37,533 nt of DNA from NCBI GenBank assembly GCA_017744515.1, contig JAGIBF010000015.1, positions 28,479 to 66,011 of the forward strand. Reading direction: 5' to 3'. The DNA is from Niastella sp. (GTDB lineage: Bacteria; Bacteroidota; Bacteroidia; Chitinophagales; Chitinophagaceae). Position 1 is the first letter of the stretch; every line of letters starts with the position of its first letter. Of this stretch, positions 8,913 to 16,917 are shown in pieces. The notes below the pieces were generated by a model. The model was not told the DNA's origin, searched no databases, and worked only from the letters and a program-made list of their open reading frames with translations. A program made the translations under genes and the position numbers.

Positions 8913-9362
8913 TTAAGCATCTGGGATTTCGGGCTCTACCAGCTTAGCCAGTTTTTCCAGTGACTCCTGCCAGCCCAAATAGCAAAACTCTGCAGGTATA
9001 GCAGCAGGAATACCTTCCTGCGTAATTTTTATTTCTGTACCTGCAATGTTCTTACTGAGTGTAACAGTAGTCGTCATTCCTCCCGGGAGGTTTGGATCGT
9101 CGAACTGATCCGTGTATTTCAATAGTTCATTCGGCTTGATCTCGAGGTATTTTCCACCAAACGAATGGCTATTGCCGGTTGAGAAGTTTTGGAATGACAT
9201 CTTATGGGTACCGCCAACTTCTACTTTCATTTCATGAACGGTACAAAGAAATCCATAAGGAGGCAACCATGACGCGATGGCGGTTGGTTCCGTGAATGCG
9301 CGGAATACTTTTTCAGGAGATGTTTTTAGCACCCGGTGTAATGAAACTGAATTGTTTGACAT
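8913..9362 (-). CDS. SRPBCC/AHSA1-type protein
   Basis: A 149-residue protein of the START/Bet v1-like SRPBCC superfamily, AHSA1 (activator of Hsp90 ATPase homologue) branch. The family opening is clear: a short strand, then SPEKVFRAFTEPTAIASWLPPYGF, followed by VGGTHKMSF and the long C-terminal helix. Members bind hydrophobic ligands or act in stress responses, and no ligand can be deduced here. It is the first gene on the minus strand next to the two-component system but is separated from it by 194 nt. It is likely monocistronic. Confidence 0.9.
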   Translation of the reverse strand: MSNNSVSLHRVLKTSPEKVFRAFTEPTAIASWLPPYGFLCTVHEMKVEVGGTHKMSFQNFSTGNSHSFGGKYLEIKPNELLKYTDQFDDPNLPGGMTTTVTLSKNIAGTEIKITQEGIPAAIPAEFCYLGWQESLEKLAKLVEPEIPDA

Positions 9363-9556
9363 ATGCTATAGTTTTTTCCCTACTCTTTTGGCTTTTCGGA
9401 TCCGCCCGTTTTTTCTGGTGGTTGCTGCTCCACTTGCTTTATGTTGTCGTTTGTTTAATTCCTTTCGACAGCACAAAGATGGAGTGAAGATCTTATTGAG
9501 GCGGTGGCCATATACGGCTTTTTAAAGGGCTATTCGCGACCTTTAGCCGACATATG

Positions 9557-11038
9557 CTAATTACTTCGCGACAGAGCGGGCAATATGAACCAGAATGCCG
9601 CACCGTTTCCCGGTGTGCTGGTTACCTGTATGGATGATTGATGCAGTTCCAGTATCTTCTTAACAATTGCCAACCCTATACCCATTCCTTTTTTAGGCAA
9701 TTCATCTTTATGCAACTGCTTATACCGTTCAAAAATATACGCCTGGTCTTCCTGTGCAATACCAATGCCCGTATCTGCTACCTGAACCTGTATGCCGGCA
9801 CTCATTTGTTTCAACTGAATGGTGATCCTGCCGCCGTTGGGCGTAAACTTAAAGGCATTATCAATCAGGTTTTGCAAGACTCTTTCTGTAAGTGCTATAT
9901 CGGCAAAAACCGGAGACAGTGTACCGGTGGTTTCAAGACTAAGGCTAATATTACTTTCCTTCGCTTTTAGCTGATAAGCCATCAATATATCTGAAACAAG
10001 TTCATTCAGCAGGAACTGCTCTTTCTCGGGATTTACCTGATTGGCTTCTAACTTGGCATACTGAAACAATTGTTCTACCAGCACTGATAACTTTTTAGTG
10101 CTTTCCAACACTACTGTCAGGTACTTATTTTTTTCCTGTTCCGTCAGGTTATCTTTTTTGATCAACAATGTTTCAACATATCCCTGCATAATTGATAAGG
10201 GAGTACGCAAGTCATGTGAGACATTGGCTATAAGCTCCTGGCGGAATCTATCCGTTGCACTGATCTTATCGAAATTGTCGACAATTACATCAGCCATCTC
10301 ATTAAAGGTCGATGTAAGCATTCCCAGATTGCCTTTGGCATAGCCTTCTATACGGGCAGCATAATCTCCTTCTTTAAACCTTCGGACAACACCAGCGATC
10401 TGGCAAATGCTGTCTGTGATCAGGAAGAAAGTAATGGTACCTACGACAAGCGCAATCAGCAAGGCGGAAAGAAAGATGTATTTACCCAGGCGTAAAGTCA
10501 AGTCGCTGTTGAGCGCACTTAAAATGTCCCGTTGTTTCTCACTGGCCAGCACCGCATATACATAGCCTGTCAATTTGTTGTTCTCATATACGGGCGCCGC
10601 AGAAAAGATACTGGGTTCATCGGGCTGTTTAGGATTATCACCCAAAGGCCGCTGACCACTTTTCACCGCCAGCCACTGCTTTACAGTGGCAATATTTACG
10701 TGTCGCTGGCGCACCGATTTGTCGGGCACTACATAGTCTGTGATCTTTCCCGTAGTATCCAGCAGGTATACTTCCACACTTGGGTTTGCCACCATGATCG
10801 AATGAATAATATCATGCGTTACTGTCGTATCAGGCTGTCCGTTCTTGAGTGGATGCGTAAAATTCGCCAAATGAGCAGCAACGTTTCCGTAGAGTTCCTG
10901 ATGCGCCGTTGTATAATAAGACCGGGACAGCCTGGAAGCTATCAACATGTATACAACTCCCAATATGACCAACAGTATAGAAAATACGGCAGCTATTTTC
11001 CAGAACAGCAGGTTTCCTCTTATCGTTTTTACAGACAT
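9557..11038 (-). CDS. Sensor histidine kinase (HAMP-HisKA-HATPase)
   Basis: A 493-residue membrane sensor of the classical OmpR-partner type. TM1 (about 14-34) and TM2 (about 187-208) bracket a ~150-residue periplasmic sensor with a PAS-like look (VEVYLLDTTGKI). A HAMP linker follows, then a HisKA domain with phospho-acceptor His275 in ANVSHDLRTPLS. The HATPase domain shows the N box NLIDNAFKFTPNGG and the G boxes DTGIGIA and GMGIGLAIVKKI. All catalytic motifs look intact. It lies 9 nt downstream of the response-regulator gene and is surely its partner. The divergent spondin/YHS/DinB genes are the likely target set, an inference from position. The stimulus is unknown. Confidence 0.95.
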   Translation of the reverse strand: MSVKTIRGNLLFWKIAAVFSILLVILGVVYMLIASRLSRSYYTTAHQELYGNVAAHLANFTHPLKNGQPDTTVTHDIIHSIMVANPSVEVYLLDTTGKITDYVVPDKSVRQRHVNIATVKQWLAVKSGQRPLGDNPKQPDEPSIFSAAPVYENNKLTGYVYAVLASEKQRDILSALNSDLTLRLGKYIFLSALLIALVVGTITFFLITDSICQIAGVVRRFKEGDYAARIEGYAKGNLGMLTSTFNEMADVIVDNFDKISATDRFRQELIANVSHDLRTPLSIMQGYVETLLIKKDNLTEQEKNKYLTVVLESTKKLSVLVEQLFQYAKLEANQVNPEKEQFLLNELVSDILMAYQLKAKESNISLSLETTGTLSPVFADIALTERVLQNLIDNAFKFTPNGGRITIQLKQMSAGIQVQVADTGIGIAQEDQAYIFERYKQLHKDELPKKGMGIGLAIVKKILELHQSSIQVTSTPGNGAAFWFILPALSRSN

Positions 11039-11047
11039 ATAATAGCT

Positions 11048-11752
11048 TTATAATTCTTCATTAAACCGGTACCCAATGCCCCATGTAGTCAATATGAACT
11101 TAGGATTCGAGATGTCTTGTTCTATCTTTCCCCGCAGTCGATTGATGTGAGAATTGACAGTATGTTCGTACCCTTCGAAATCATACCCCCATACAAGGTT
11201 CAGCAGGCGCTTACGGCTATAGCTTTTCCCCGGGTTCGAGGCGAGCAGGGTTATCAGGTCAAACTCGCGCGGAGACAAGTCTACCCTATTCTCATTGAGC
11301 ATCACCTTTCGTTTGTCCGTATCGATCTCCAATCCTGCAAACCGAATGACAGATGATACCGGGGGCATATCCTGCGCGGGCACATAGTCTTCCTTTCTGC
11401 GGAAAATTACTTTTACCCTGGCAATAAACTCCCGTACGCTGAAGGGCTTGGTGAGATAGTCGTCTGCACCCGTTTCCAATCCTACTACTTTATCGATCTC
11501 CTCCGATTTGGCAGACAGTATGAGTATAGGGGTACGGCGGTCCGTTTGCCTGATCCTCCGGCACACGTCCATACCATTCATTCCCGGCAGCATAATATCG
11601 AGGATAATGAGGTCGAACGGCTGTGTGGTAGCAGCCGCAAGGCCATCGTGCCCATTCATTACCGGCACCGTTTCACAACCCAGATCACTCAGGTGGATCG
11701 TCAACAGCTCTACGATATTCGGATCATCTTCCAACAACAATACTTTATTCAT
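11048..11752 (-). CDS. OmpR/PhoB-family response regulator
   Basis: A 234-residue two-domain regulator. The receiver shows the acidic pair EDD (8-10), phospho-acceptor Asp52 (IILDIMLPG) and the conserved Lys in YLTKPF. The C-terminal winged helix of OmpR type contains LSPREFDLITLLASNPGKSYSR and ends in TTWGIGYRFN. The ATG at 11752 begins MNKVLLLEDD as in homologues; the 16 extra residues of a longer frame from 11800 are not family-like. It is followed after 9 nt by its histidine kinase and is transcribed divergently from the spondin-lipoprotein gene across a 136-nt shared regulatory region, where it probably binds. Confidence 0.95.
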   Translation of the reverse strand: MNKVLLLEDDPNIVELLTIHLSDLGCETVPVMNGHDGLAAATTQPFDLIILDIMLPGMNGMDVCRRIRQTDRRTPILILSAKSEEIDKVVGLETGADDYLTKPFSVREFIARVKVIFRRKEDYVPAQDMPPVSSVIRFAGLEIDTDKRKVMLNENRVDLSPREFDLITLLASNPGKSYSRKRLLNLVWGYDFEGYEHTVNSHINRLRGKIEQDISNPKFILTTWGIGYRFNEEL

Positions 11753-11816
11753 ATCTCCGTGCTGGTTTGAAATTTTCTCAAAATTCAGTAAAAAAATCAT
11801 CCGGTCAGCGCTGTGA

Positions 11817-11824
11817 TACTTTTG
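11817..11824 (+). promoter_or_regulatory. Bacteroidota -7 element (TACTTTTG) before the spondin lipoprotein gene
   Basis: TACTTTTG matches the Bacteroidota -7 consensus TAnnTTTG and lies 64 nt upstream of the start at 11889. No good TTTG -33 box is present at the usual distance. This would suit a promoter that needs an activator such as the adjacent OmpR-type regulator. Confidence 0.45.
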
Positions 11825-11888
11825 TTATACTTCTGCGACCGCTTTGGGATATCGTCTGTGTTCCTTTGCCTTATCTAAAAACAAAAAG

Positions 11889-13184
11889 ATGAAACACAAC
11901 AACTTAAAAGCGTTAGCGATAATCTCTGCCGGCCTATTCCTGGCTTCCTGTAAAAAGGACAACGACGTTATGCCGCAACCCAATACCATCACCATCGAGA
12001 ATGTATTGAATAGCAAACCGCTGGTAGAATCCGGCACCTTTAAGGGATCCGGGACTCCACCGGTTGTTTTTCCCGGGCAATCGGTCTCTTTCAGCTTCTC
12101 TGCCGCCAAAAATCAACGGCTCACCTTTGCCACCATGTATGGATGGAGCAATGACCTGTTCTTTGCACCTGCCAACCCGGGTATCAAATTATATAATGAT
12201 GACGGCACACCCATTACCGGGGATGTTTCAGCACAGATCAAATTATGGGACAATGGAACACGTGTGAATCAAAAGCCCGGCATGGCTGTCGTGCATCCGG
12301 GAACTGCGGAAACCACTGCTAAAAATATCAAGGAGGTTGCCGGCACGGACGATTATGGCAATACTTACCTCGCCGCTTCTCAACTGATGAAAGTATCGCT
12401 TGCTTATAATGGCAATTCTACCTTTACTGTTACCATCATGAACAATTCCGGTGGTACAGCTAATGAGACTCCATTCAGTCCCGGCGTGTGGGCCATATCC
12501 TATGTGGCTGGCGGAAACCTCTTGCTGGCTGAGCCTATTTATTCCTCCGGTAAGCCAACTGCCAATGGCCTCACCAATCTTTCCGAAGCAGGCGACAATG
12601 CTGTACTGAGTGCTTACCTGACAGGGCAGACGGGCATTTTTACGCCCTTGTCGCCTGTACTCGTAGTAGTCTATGAGGGTGGTCAAAATCCATTCTTTAA
12701 AACCGGCGAAAACGACCGGGGAGAAGGATTGAAAGACCTTGCTCAGAAAGGTAACGCCGACATCCTTGCTGCAGCGTTGAAAAATAAACCAGGCGTTAAG
12801 AATGTATATGTATTGAAAGATGCCACCAATACAGTGTTGCTTCCCAGGATCGGTGAAGGCGCTGGCGGAAAAGTATCTCAACTGCTCAGTGTAAAACCCG
12901 GCGACAGGATCGCAATAGCTACAATGTATGGCTTCTCCAATGACTGGTTCTTTGCTACTTCAGGTAATGATCTCGATGCCACCAAAAAAGGAGATTTTTC
13001 TTCTTCCATCGGACTGTATGACAATGGAACAGCGCTTGATCAATTCCCTGGAGCCGGTATTACACAATTTAACCTGGCAGGAACACCACTTACGGAAAGC
13101 AAACCAATTGCTGTAGTGCCGAATCCAAACCCCTTTACAACGCTGCCTGCTCTTACCAATATCATCAAGGTAACGCTGCAATAA
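11889..13184 (+). CDS. Lipoprotein with two spondin-type domains
   Basis: A 431-residue lipoprotein: signal peptide with lipobox LASC and Cys21, then two spondin_N-like domains. The repeated hallmark is ATMYGWSNDLFFA at 81-93 and ATMYGFSNDWFFA near 345-357. Each is followed by a phrase of the type (K/G)LWDNGT or GLYDNGT and a PG-rich loop, so the two halves are an internal duplication. The spondin_N fold is known from animal extracellular-matrix proteins as a beta-sandwich with a metal-binding loop. The role of bacterial members is not established. The ATG at 11889 puts the signal peptide at the N-terminus; an upstream in-frame ATG at 11844 adds 15 residues before it and is less likely. It is the first gene opposite the OmpR two-component system. 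It is probably surface- or periplasm-anchored. Confidence 0.85.
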   Translation: MKHNNLKALAIISAGLFLASCKKDNDVMPQPNTITIENVLNSKPLVESGTFKGSGTPPVVFPGQSVSFSFSAAKNQRLTFATMYGWSNDLFFAPANPGIKLYNDDGTPITGDVSAQIKLWDNGTRVNQKPGMAVVHPGTAETTAKNIKEVAGTDDYGNTYLAASQLMKVSLAYNGNSTFTVTIMNNSGGTANETPFSPGVWAISYVAGGNLLLAEPIYSSGKPTANGLTNLSEAGDNAVLSAYLTGQTGIFTPLSPVLVVVYEGGQNPFFKTGENDRGEGLKDLAQKGNADILAAALKNKPGVKNVYVLKDATNTVLLPRIGEGAGGKVSQLLSVKPGDRIAIATMYGFSNDWFFATSGNDLDATKKGDFSSSIGLYDNGTALDQFPGAGITQFNLAGTPLTESKPIAVVPNPNPFTTLPALTNIIKVTLQ

Positions 13185-13199
13185 AAGATACATAATGGT

Positions 13200-13246
13200 A
13201 TGCCTGGAGCAAATGCCAAACAATATTTGCCCTTTGCTCCAGGCAT
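13200..13246 (+). terminator. Perfect 14-bp hairpin after the spondin lipoprotein gene
   Basis: Arms 13200-13213 and 13233-13246 pair perfectly over 14 bp around a 19-nt loop, 15 nt after the stop. There is no strong T tract, so it may be a transcript-stabilising or partial-termination element between this gene and the next one. Confidence 0.55.
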
Positions 13247-13276
13247 CCTTCTCGGGTTTCTAAAATAGTTCAGCAC

Positions 13277-14197
13277 ATGAAACAGCTTGTTTTCTTTTTA
13301 ATATTGAGTTTCTTAACCGGTAAGTCTTTTGCGCAGGGTTGCAGTGATGCCGGCTTTTGCAGCCTCGGAGCGTTGAAGGGCATTAGCACACATGCATCAG
13401 AAAAACGAAGGATCGATATTGGAAGCAATACCGGAACGGGTGAAGAGAATACGTTTACCATCAATCCTTATCTGCAATATACCCAGGAACTGAGTAGGCA
13501 TTTTTCAGTTTCAGGCAAGGTTACAGCCACCTATGCTAATGGCTTCCTGGGAAACAGCTTTGGTATTGGTGATTTTTATGGGATCGCGACTTATAAAGCC
13601 AATGACGATGACGCAACCAACAACTTACGGATACTGGCAGGAATAAAGATACCATTCAATTCTTCCAATCAAAAAAACAATGCAGGCGGCACATTGCCGC
13701 TCGATTATCAATCAAGTCTCGGCACTTATGATGCTATATTGGGCATCAATTATATCCTGCATAGGCATTGGGAATTTAATGCAGGTGTTCAGGTTCCGGT
13801 AATTCAAAACAACAAGAACACCTTTTTTCCCCATGAATATTCCGACAAACGAGTTGAGCGTTTTGCGCCGACCAACTTTTTCAGAAGAAAATCCGATGTA
13901 CTGTTACGCTCCGGCTATTATTTCAACACCGGGAAAGGCTTCACCATAAAGCCAGGTGTACTGGCTATTTACCACGTTGGCAATGACACTTATGAAGACC
14001 AGTTTGGGAAGCGGGCAAGCATTAACGGCTCGAAGGGGCTGACGCTTAACGGAACAATTATGGCAAGCAAACAATTTAAGAACAAAACAAGTCTTGAACT
14101 GATTGCTGCCACTCCTTTTATAGTAAGGGATGTGCGGGCCGACGGACTAACAAGAAGTTTTGTTGCCAACGTTCAATACAGCATATCACTCGATTAA
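13277..14197 (+). CDS. Secreted probable outer-membrane beta-barrel protein, unknown function
   Basis: A 306-residue protein with a Sec signal peptide (MKQLVFFLILSFLTGKSFAQ, cleavage after Q20 or nearby) and a mature N-terminus GCSDAGFCS that carries two cysteines. The remainder is rich in alternating polar and aromatic short strands (FSVSGKVTATYANGFLG, EFNAGVQVPVIQNN, VLLRSGYYFNTGKGFTI) and ends in a beta-signal-like strand finishing NVQYSISLD. This is the pattern of an outer-membrane barrel. I do not recognise a named family. It lies between the spondin lipoprotein and the YHS gene in the same orientation, 30 nt after a hairpin, so joint control by the upstream two-component system is plausible. 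Confidence 0.6.
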   Translation: MKQLVFFLILSFLTGKSFAQGCSDAGFCSLGALKGISTHASEKRRIDIGSNTGTGEENTFTINPYLQYTQELSRHFSVSGKVTATYANGFLGNSFGIGDFYGIATYKANDDDATNNLRILAGIKIPFNSSNQKNNAGGTLPLDYQSSLGTYDAILGINYILHRHWEFNAGVQVPVIQNNKNTFFPHEYSDKRVERFAPTNFFRRKSDVLLRSGYYFNTGKGFTIKPGVLAIYHVGNDTYEDQFGKRASINGSKGLTLNGTIMASKQFKNKTSLELIAATPFIVRDVRADGLTRSFVANVQYSISLD

Positions 14198-14264
14198 TTC
14201 CATAAGATACCTGACACTCAAAAGGGATAGGTTTTTACTCATTATTCATTCATAAAAATTAAAG

Positions 14265-14705
14265 ATGAAGTTTCTTTCTTTCACAGCAACGTTATTGCTG
14301 TTTGCAGTAATGGGCGTAAATGCTCAAAAACAGGAAGTATTTACCACCGATGGCAAAGCGATCAGGGGATATGATGCCGTCGCCTTTTTCAAGGAATCAA
14401 AGCCGGTAAAGGGTTTTGACAGCCTGGCCTATGTATACAAGGATGTGCAATGGCTTTTTTCTTCGAAAGAAAATCTTGAAGCTTTCAAGGGAAATCCTGA
14501 ACGATATGCTCCCCAATACGGCGGATATTGCGCCTACGGTACAGCTGAGGGCCACAAAGCACCGACGCAAGCTGAAACCTGGACGATAGTGAATGATAAG
14601 TTGTATTTCAACTATAATATGAAGGTAAAACAACTGTGGATGAAAGATCAGGGCGCCATGATCGAGAAGGCTGACCAACAATGGCCAACAGTAAAAAAAC
14701 AGTAA
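14265..14705 (+). CDS. Secreted YHS-domain protein
   Basis: A 146-residue protein with a signal peptide (cleavage after about residue 20, VNAQ) and a YHS-type domain. Conserved elements are GYDAVAFF (35-42), the central WLFSSKENLEAFKGNPERY and the signature YAPQYGGYCAYG (81-92). YHS domains are short treble-clef-like modules often seen with metal handling, for example in copper ATPases and oxygenases. The exported stand-alone version is common in proteobacteria and Bacteroidota but has no settled role. It is the third gene of the set divergent from the OmpR-type system, and its end is 15 nt before the DinB start. Confidence 0.85.
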   Translation: MKFLSFTATLLLFAVMGVNAQKQEVFTTDGKAIRGYDAVAFFKESKPVKGFDSLAYVYKDVQWLFSSKENLEAFKGNPERYAPQYGGYCAYGTAEGHKAPTQAETWTIVNDKLYFNYNMKVKQLWMKDQGAMIEKADQQWPTVKKQ

Positions 14706-14719
14706 TAATTCAAGGAAGT

Positions 14720-15223
14720 ATGACCAATCAGTTGACACAGCCAACAGCATATGTACTTTATCAATTACAAGAAGTCCTGGAAAAACTTACGAACGAACAG
14801 TATGCACAGAAGGTTCCTTTGTTATCCAATGCCTCTATTGGTCAGCACACCAGGCATATCATCGAATTTTTCCAGGAACTGGACAAAGGATATAAAACAG
14901 GCTATGTTAACTATGATGCCAGAAAGCGTGATTATGAGATAGAAACTCATCGCATCCGCGCTATAGAAAAACTGATGGAAATTTGCCGCTTTATTCAAGA
15001 GATAGATAAACCATTGATATTGGTAGCCGCTTACGGCGCTAATGACGCTTCACTGACTCAGGTCACTACCACGTATCTCCGTGAACTGATGTATACACTG
15101 GAGCACACTATTCACCATATGGCGCTTTTACGAATTGGCATCCAATCGGTATCGACAGTTGAACTGCCGGAAGATTTTGGAGTGGCAGGATCTACTATCA
15201 AACACAGAAAGGCACGTGCATAA
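14720..15223 (+). CDS. DinB-like four-helix metalloprotein
   Basis: A 167-residue protein of the DinB/YfiT superfamily, four-helix bundles that bind a divalent metal through three histidines. The ligands are visible: His43 (or His46) in SIGQHTRHIIEFF, and His129 and His133 in TLEHTIHHMALL. The phrase YDARKRDYEIE (65-75) is typical of a Bacteroidota subgroup. Some superfamily members are thiol-dependent transferases and others are DNA-damage inducible; the reaction here is unknown. The ATG at 14720 follows AAGGAAG and is favoured. An in-frame ATG at 14681 would overlap the YHS gene and add 13 unrelated residues. It is likely co-transcribed with the YHS gene. Confidence 0.85.
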   Translation: MTNQLTQPTAYVLYQLQEVLEKLTNEQYAQKVPLLSNASIGQHTRHIIEFFQELDKGYKTGYVNYDARKRDYEIETHRIRAIEKLMEICRFIQEIDKPLILVAAYGANDASLTQVTTTYLRELMYTLEHTIHHMALLRIGIQSVSTVELPEDFGVAGSTIKHRKARA

Positions 15224-15251
15224 TAGCTCTGCTGTTGGCTTTTAAGACAAT

Positions 15252-15274
15252 CTAACGTCCGGCTTCGGGGTTAG
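15252..15274. terminator. Weak bidirectional hairpin between convergent DinB and PrsW genes
   Basis: CTAAC (15252-15256) pairs with GTTAG (15270-15274). An inner CCG/CGG pair is separated from it by a small internal loop. It lies in the 62-nt gap between two convergent stops. No strong T tract is present on either strand, so this is tentative. Confidence 0.3.
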
Positions 15275-15285
15275 CGGTGTTCAGG

Positions 15286-16299
15286 CTATGCTCCCGGCAT
15301 GTCGGCCTGGCGGGCCTGATTCAGTTGTTTCAGGCCGGTTTGTATAAGGCGTAGGCAGATGATCCAACCGATGCCTCCCAGCAACAAATCTTTCACATCG
15401 AGGTGTAATGGCAGGGGCATAATATTGAATGGCGCATTCCATAGCATATGCAGCACTACGGAAGATATGGCAATGCGCAGAAACGCAGGCTGCTGCAGCA
15501 TATCCCAGGAAAAAGGACGGTCTTTCTTTACCAGCCACAAGGCGGCGGCTACGTTGGCTGTCCACACTATATGAGTACAAGGGGCTTGCAAACCGCGCAT
15601 GACGATAGTGGACACACCTGTATCCACACCATACTGTAGCATATCGCGAAAGGCGTATCCCGCCGTTTCGAAGGCTCCAAAGCCTGTTCCTACAGCAGCG
15701 CCAAACAACAAGCCATTCAGTATCCAGCGATACCGGCCGGCTTTGGCAGTGAACCAGATCACGATGAGTATTTTGGCCGTCTCCTCAATGATGCCGGCAG
15801 CAGACGCACCTAAATAGGAATAAAAGAATCCCAACCGCTCCGATAGCAACAGGGTAACGAGCAATGAGGCTACCCCACCTACAAACAATAGCTGCATCAC
15901 CATAAATATGGAAACATTGCGCGGCACATTCATTTCGAGGTAAAACAGCAACACGGACAAGGGCACCGCAAAAGAACCCACAAAGATCAACCCTGGTACC
16001 AGGTTCACATTACGGAACATATCATAGCTCACATAAAACACGATGGCCAGCACCACGGAAATCCCCAGCAGACGGGCAAACAACCAGGGCTTCGCCCATC
16101 CTATCTCGATCTCCGATAACGAAGGGGTATGACGGGAAGTGCCGGTGATCAGCTGGTCTTCCATCTCTTCTGTTGTATGTTTTTTGAATACTTCTGAAAA
16201 GACATTGCCCAGCTTAAAATCCTGCAGTTCTTCCAACCCGATCAGGTCACTGAAGCCTTCCCTTATTCCGTGGGGAGAGAATTTTCCTTTTTCTGCCAT
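15286..16299 (-). CDS. PrsW-family intramembrane metalloprotease
   Basis: A 337-residue multi-pass membrane protein of the PrsW family, related to the CPBP/Rce1-type glutamic/metalloproteases. The active-site motifs are all present within predicted helices: EETAK at 172-176, FGAFETAGYA with Glu211, His243 in CTHIVWT, and His284 in LHMLWNAP. A ~70-residue hydrophilic N-terminal segment precedes the first helix. In Bacillus, PrsW starts cleavage of the anti-sigma factor RsiW; the target here is unknown. It is the last gene of a tight minus-strand operon (13 nt after the FHA gene). This suggests it acts on, or is controlled by, the phospho-signalling proteins encoded upstream. PrsW genes are known near FHA genes in other bacteria only from my general recollection; I have not checked this. 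Confidence 0.9.
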   Translation of the reverse strand: MAEKGKFSPHGIREGFSDLIGLEELQDFKLGNVFSEVFKKHTTEEMEDQLITGTSRHTPSLSEIEIGWAKPWLFARLLGISVVLAIVFYVSYDMFRNVNLVPGLIFVGSFAVPLSVLLFYLEMNVPRNVSIFMVMQLLFVGGVASLLVTLLLSERLGFFYSYLGASAAGIIEETAKILIVIWFTAKAGRYRWILNGLLFGAAVGTGFGAFETAGYAFRDMLQYGVDTGVSTIVMRGLQAPCTHIVWTANVAAALWLVKKDRPFSWDMLQQPAFLRIAISSVVLHMLWNAPFNIMPLPLHLDVKDLLLGGIGWIICLRLIQTGLKQLNQARQADMPGA

Positions 16300-16312
16300 A
16301 TGATGCGACCTC

Positions 16313-16885
16313 CTACTCTATCTGTGTTCGTTTGTTGTATAAAGACTGTGCTGAGTAATCAAAGGACTGTGCAGCCTGTGATTCCACCGCCTGAAACTGC
16401 TCATGGGGAACCAGGTTCAGGCTTTGTTGATCAATCAAGATAAATACCAATTCGTAATTCCCCACCATTATTTTATCGTGATGTTGCAGGGCAGCGTTTC
16501 CATTGATACCAATATCTTTTCCATTGACTACGGTTCCGTTGGTGGAATTGGTATCGGAGATCACGATCATCAATCTTCTCTCTTCATCATTGCTCCTCCT
16601 GATGTGCAGGGTGGCATGGCGATCGCTCACCGCCTTTTCAGACAACTGAATATCTGCATCTGCCGATTTGCCCAGTACATACAGGTTTCCCTCACGCAGT
16701 TCCCAACATTCGCCGGCTATGCCCCGGGAAAAAGAAACCAGCCAACCCGTCAAGGGATTCTGTTGTACGATCTTTGATGGCTTCGCATCTGTCATGATCA
16801 CTGTTCCCTTGCCTGCCGGAGCAGCGGGCTGGTTATTGGGTTGGTTTTCGCCGGAGGGAGCTCCTCCGTATATTGTCTTGCTCAT
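16313..16885 (-). CDS. FHA-domain protein (cytoplasmic phosphothreonine reader)
   Basis: A 190-residue soluble protein with one forkhead-associated domain (about 47-150). The phosphothreonine-binding elements are LGKSADADIQL, VSDRHATLHI (Ser87, Arg89, His90) and the loop NSTNGTVVNG (113-122). The N-terminal 45 residues are Pro/Asn/Gly-rich and disordered-looking, starting MSKTIYGG. The C-terminus ends KRTQIE, so both tails carry a Thr next to Lys that could be kinase targets; that is inference. The ATG at 16885 is chosen. An alternative GTG at 16921 overlaps the protease stop (GTGA) and adds 12 residues. The gene lies between the FHA-protease and PrsW genes and is probably an adaptor that docks on proteins phosphorylated by the operon's kinase. 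Confidence 0.88.
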   Translation of the reverse strand: MSKTIYGGAPSGENQPNNQPAAPAGKGTVIMTDAKPSKIVQQNPLTGWLVSFSRGIAGECWELREGNLYVLGKSADADIQLSEKAVSDRHATLHIRRSNDEERRLMIVISDTNSTNGTVVNGKDIGINGNAALQHHDKIMVGNYELVFILIDQQSLNLVPHEQFQAVESQAAQSFDYSAQSLYNKRTQIE

Positions 16886-16917
16886 ATCGTATTGCTTTTG
16901 ATTGAATAGTTTGCTGA

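Noticed and set aside
9277..9525. Plus-strand frames (82 and 63 codons) with a hydrophobic stretch between the SRPBCC and histidine-kinase genes
   Set aside because: They begin inside the SRPBCC gene on the opposite strand, show no family pattern, and the hydrophobic run can arise from the T-rich non-coding DNA.
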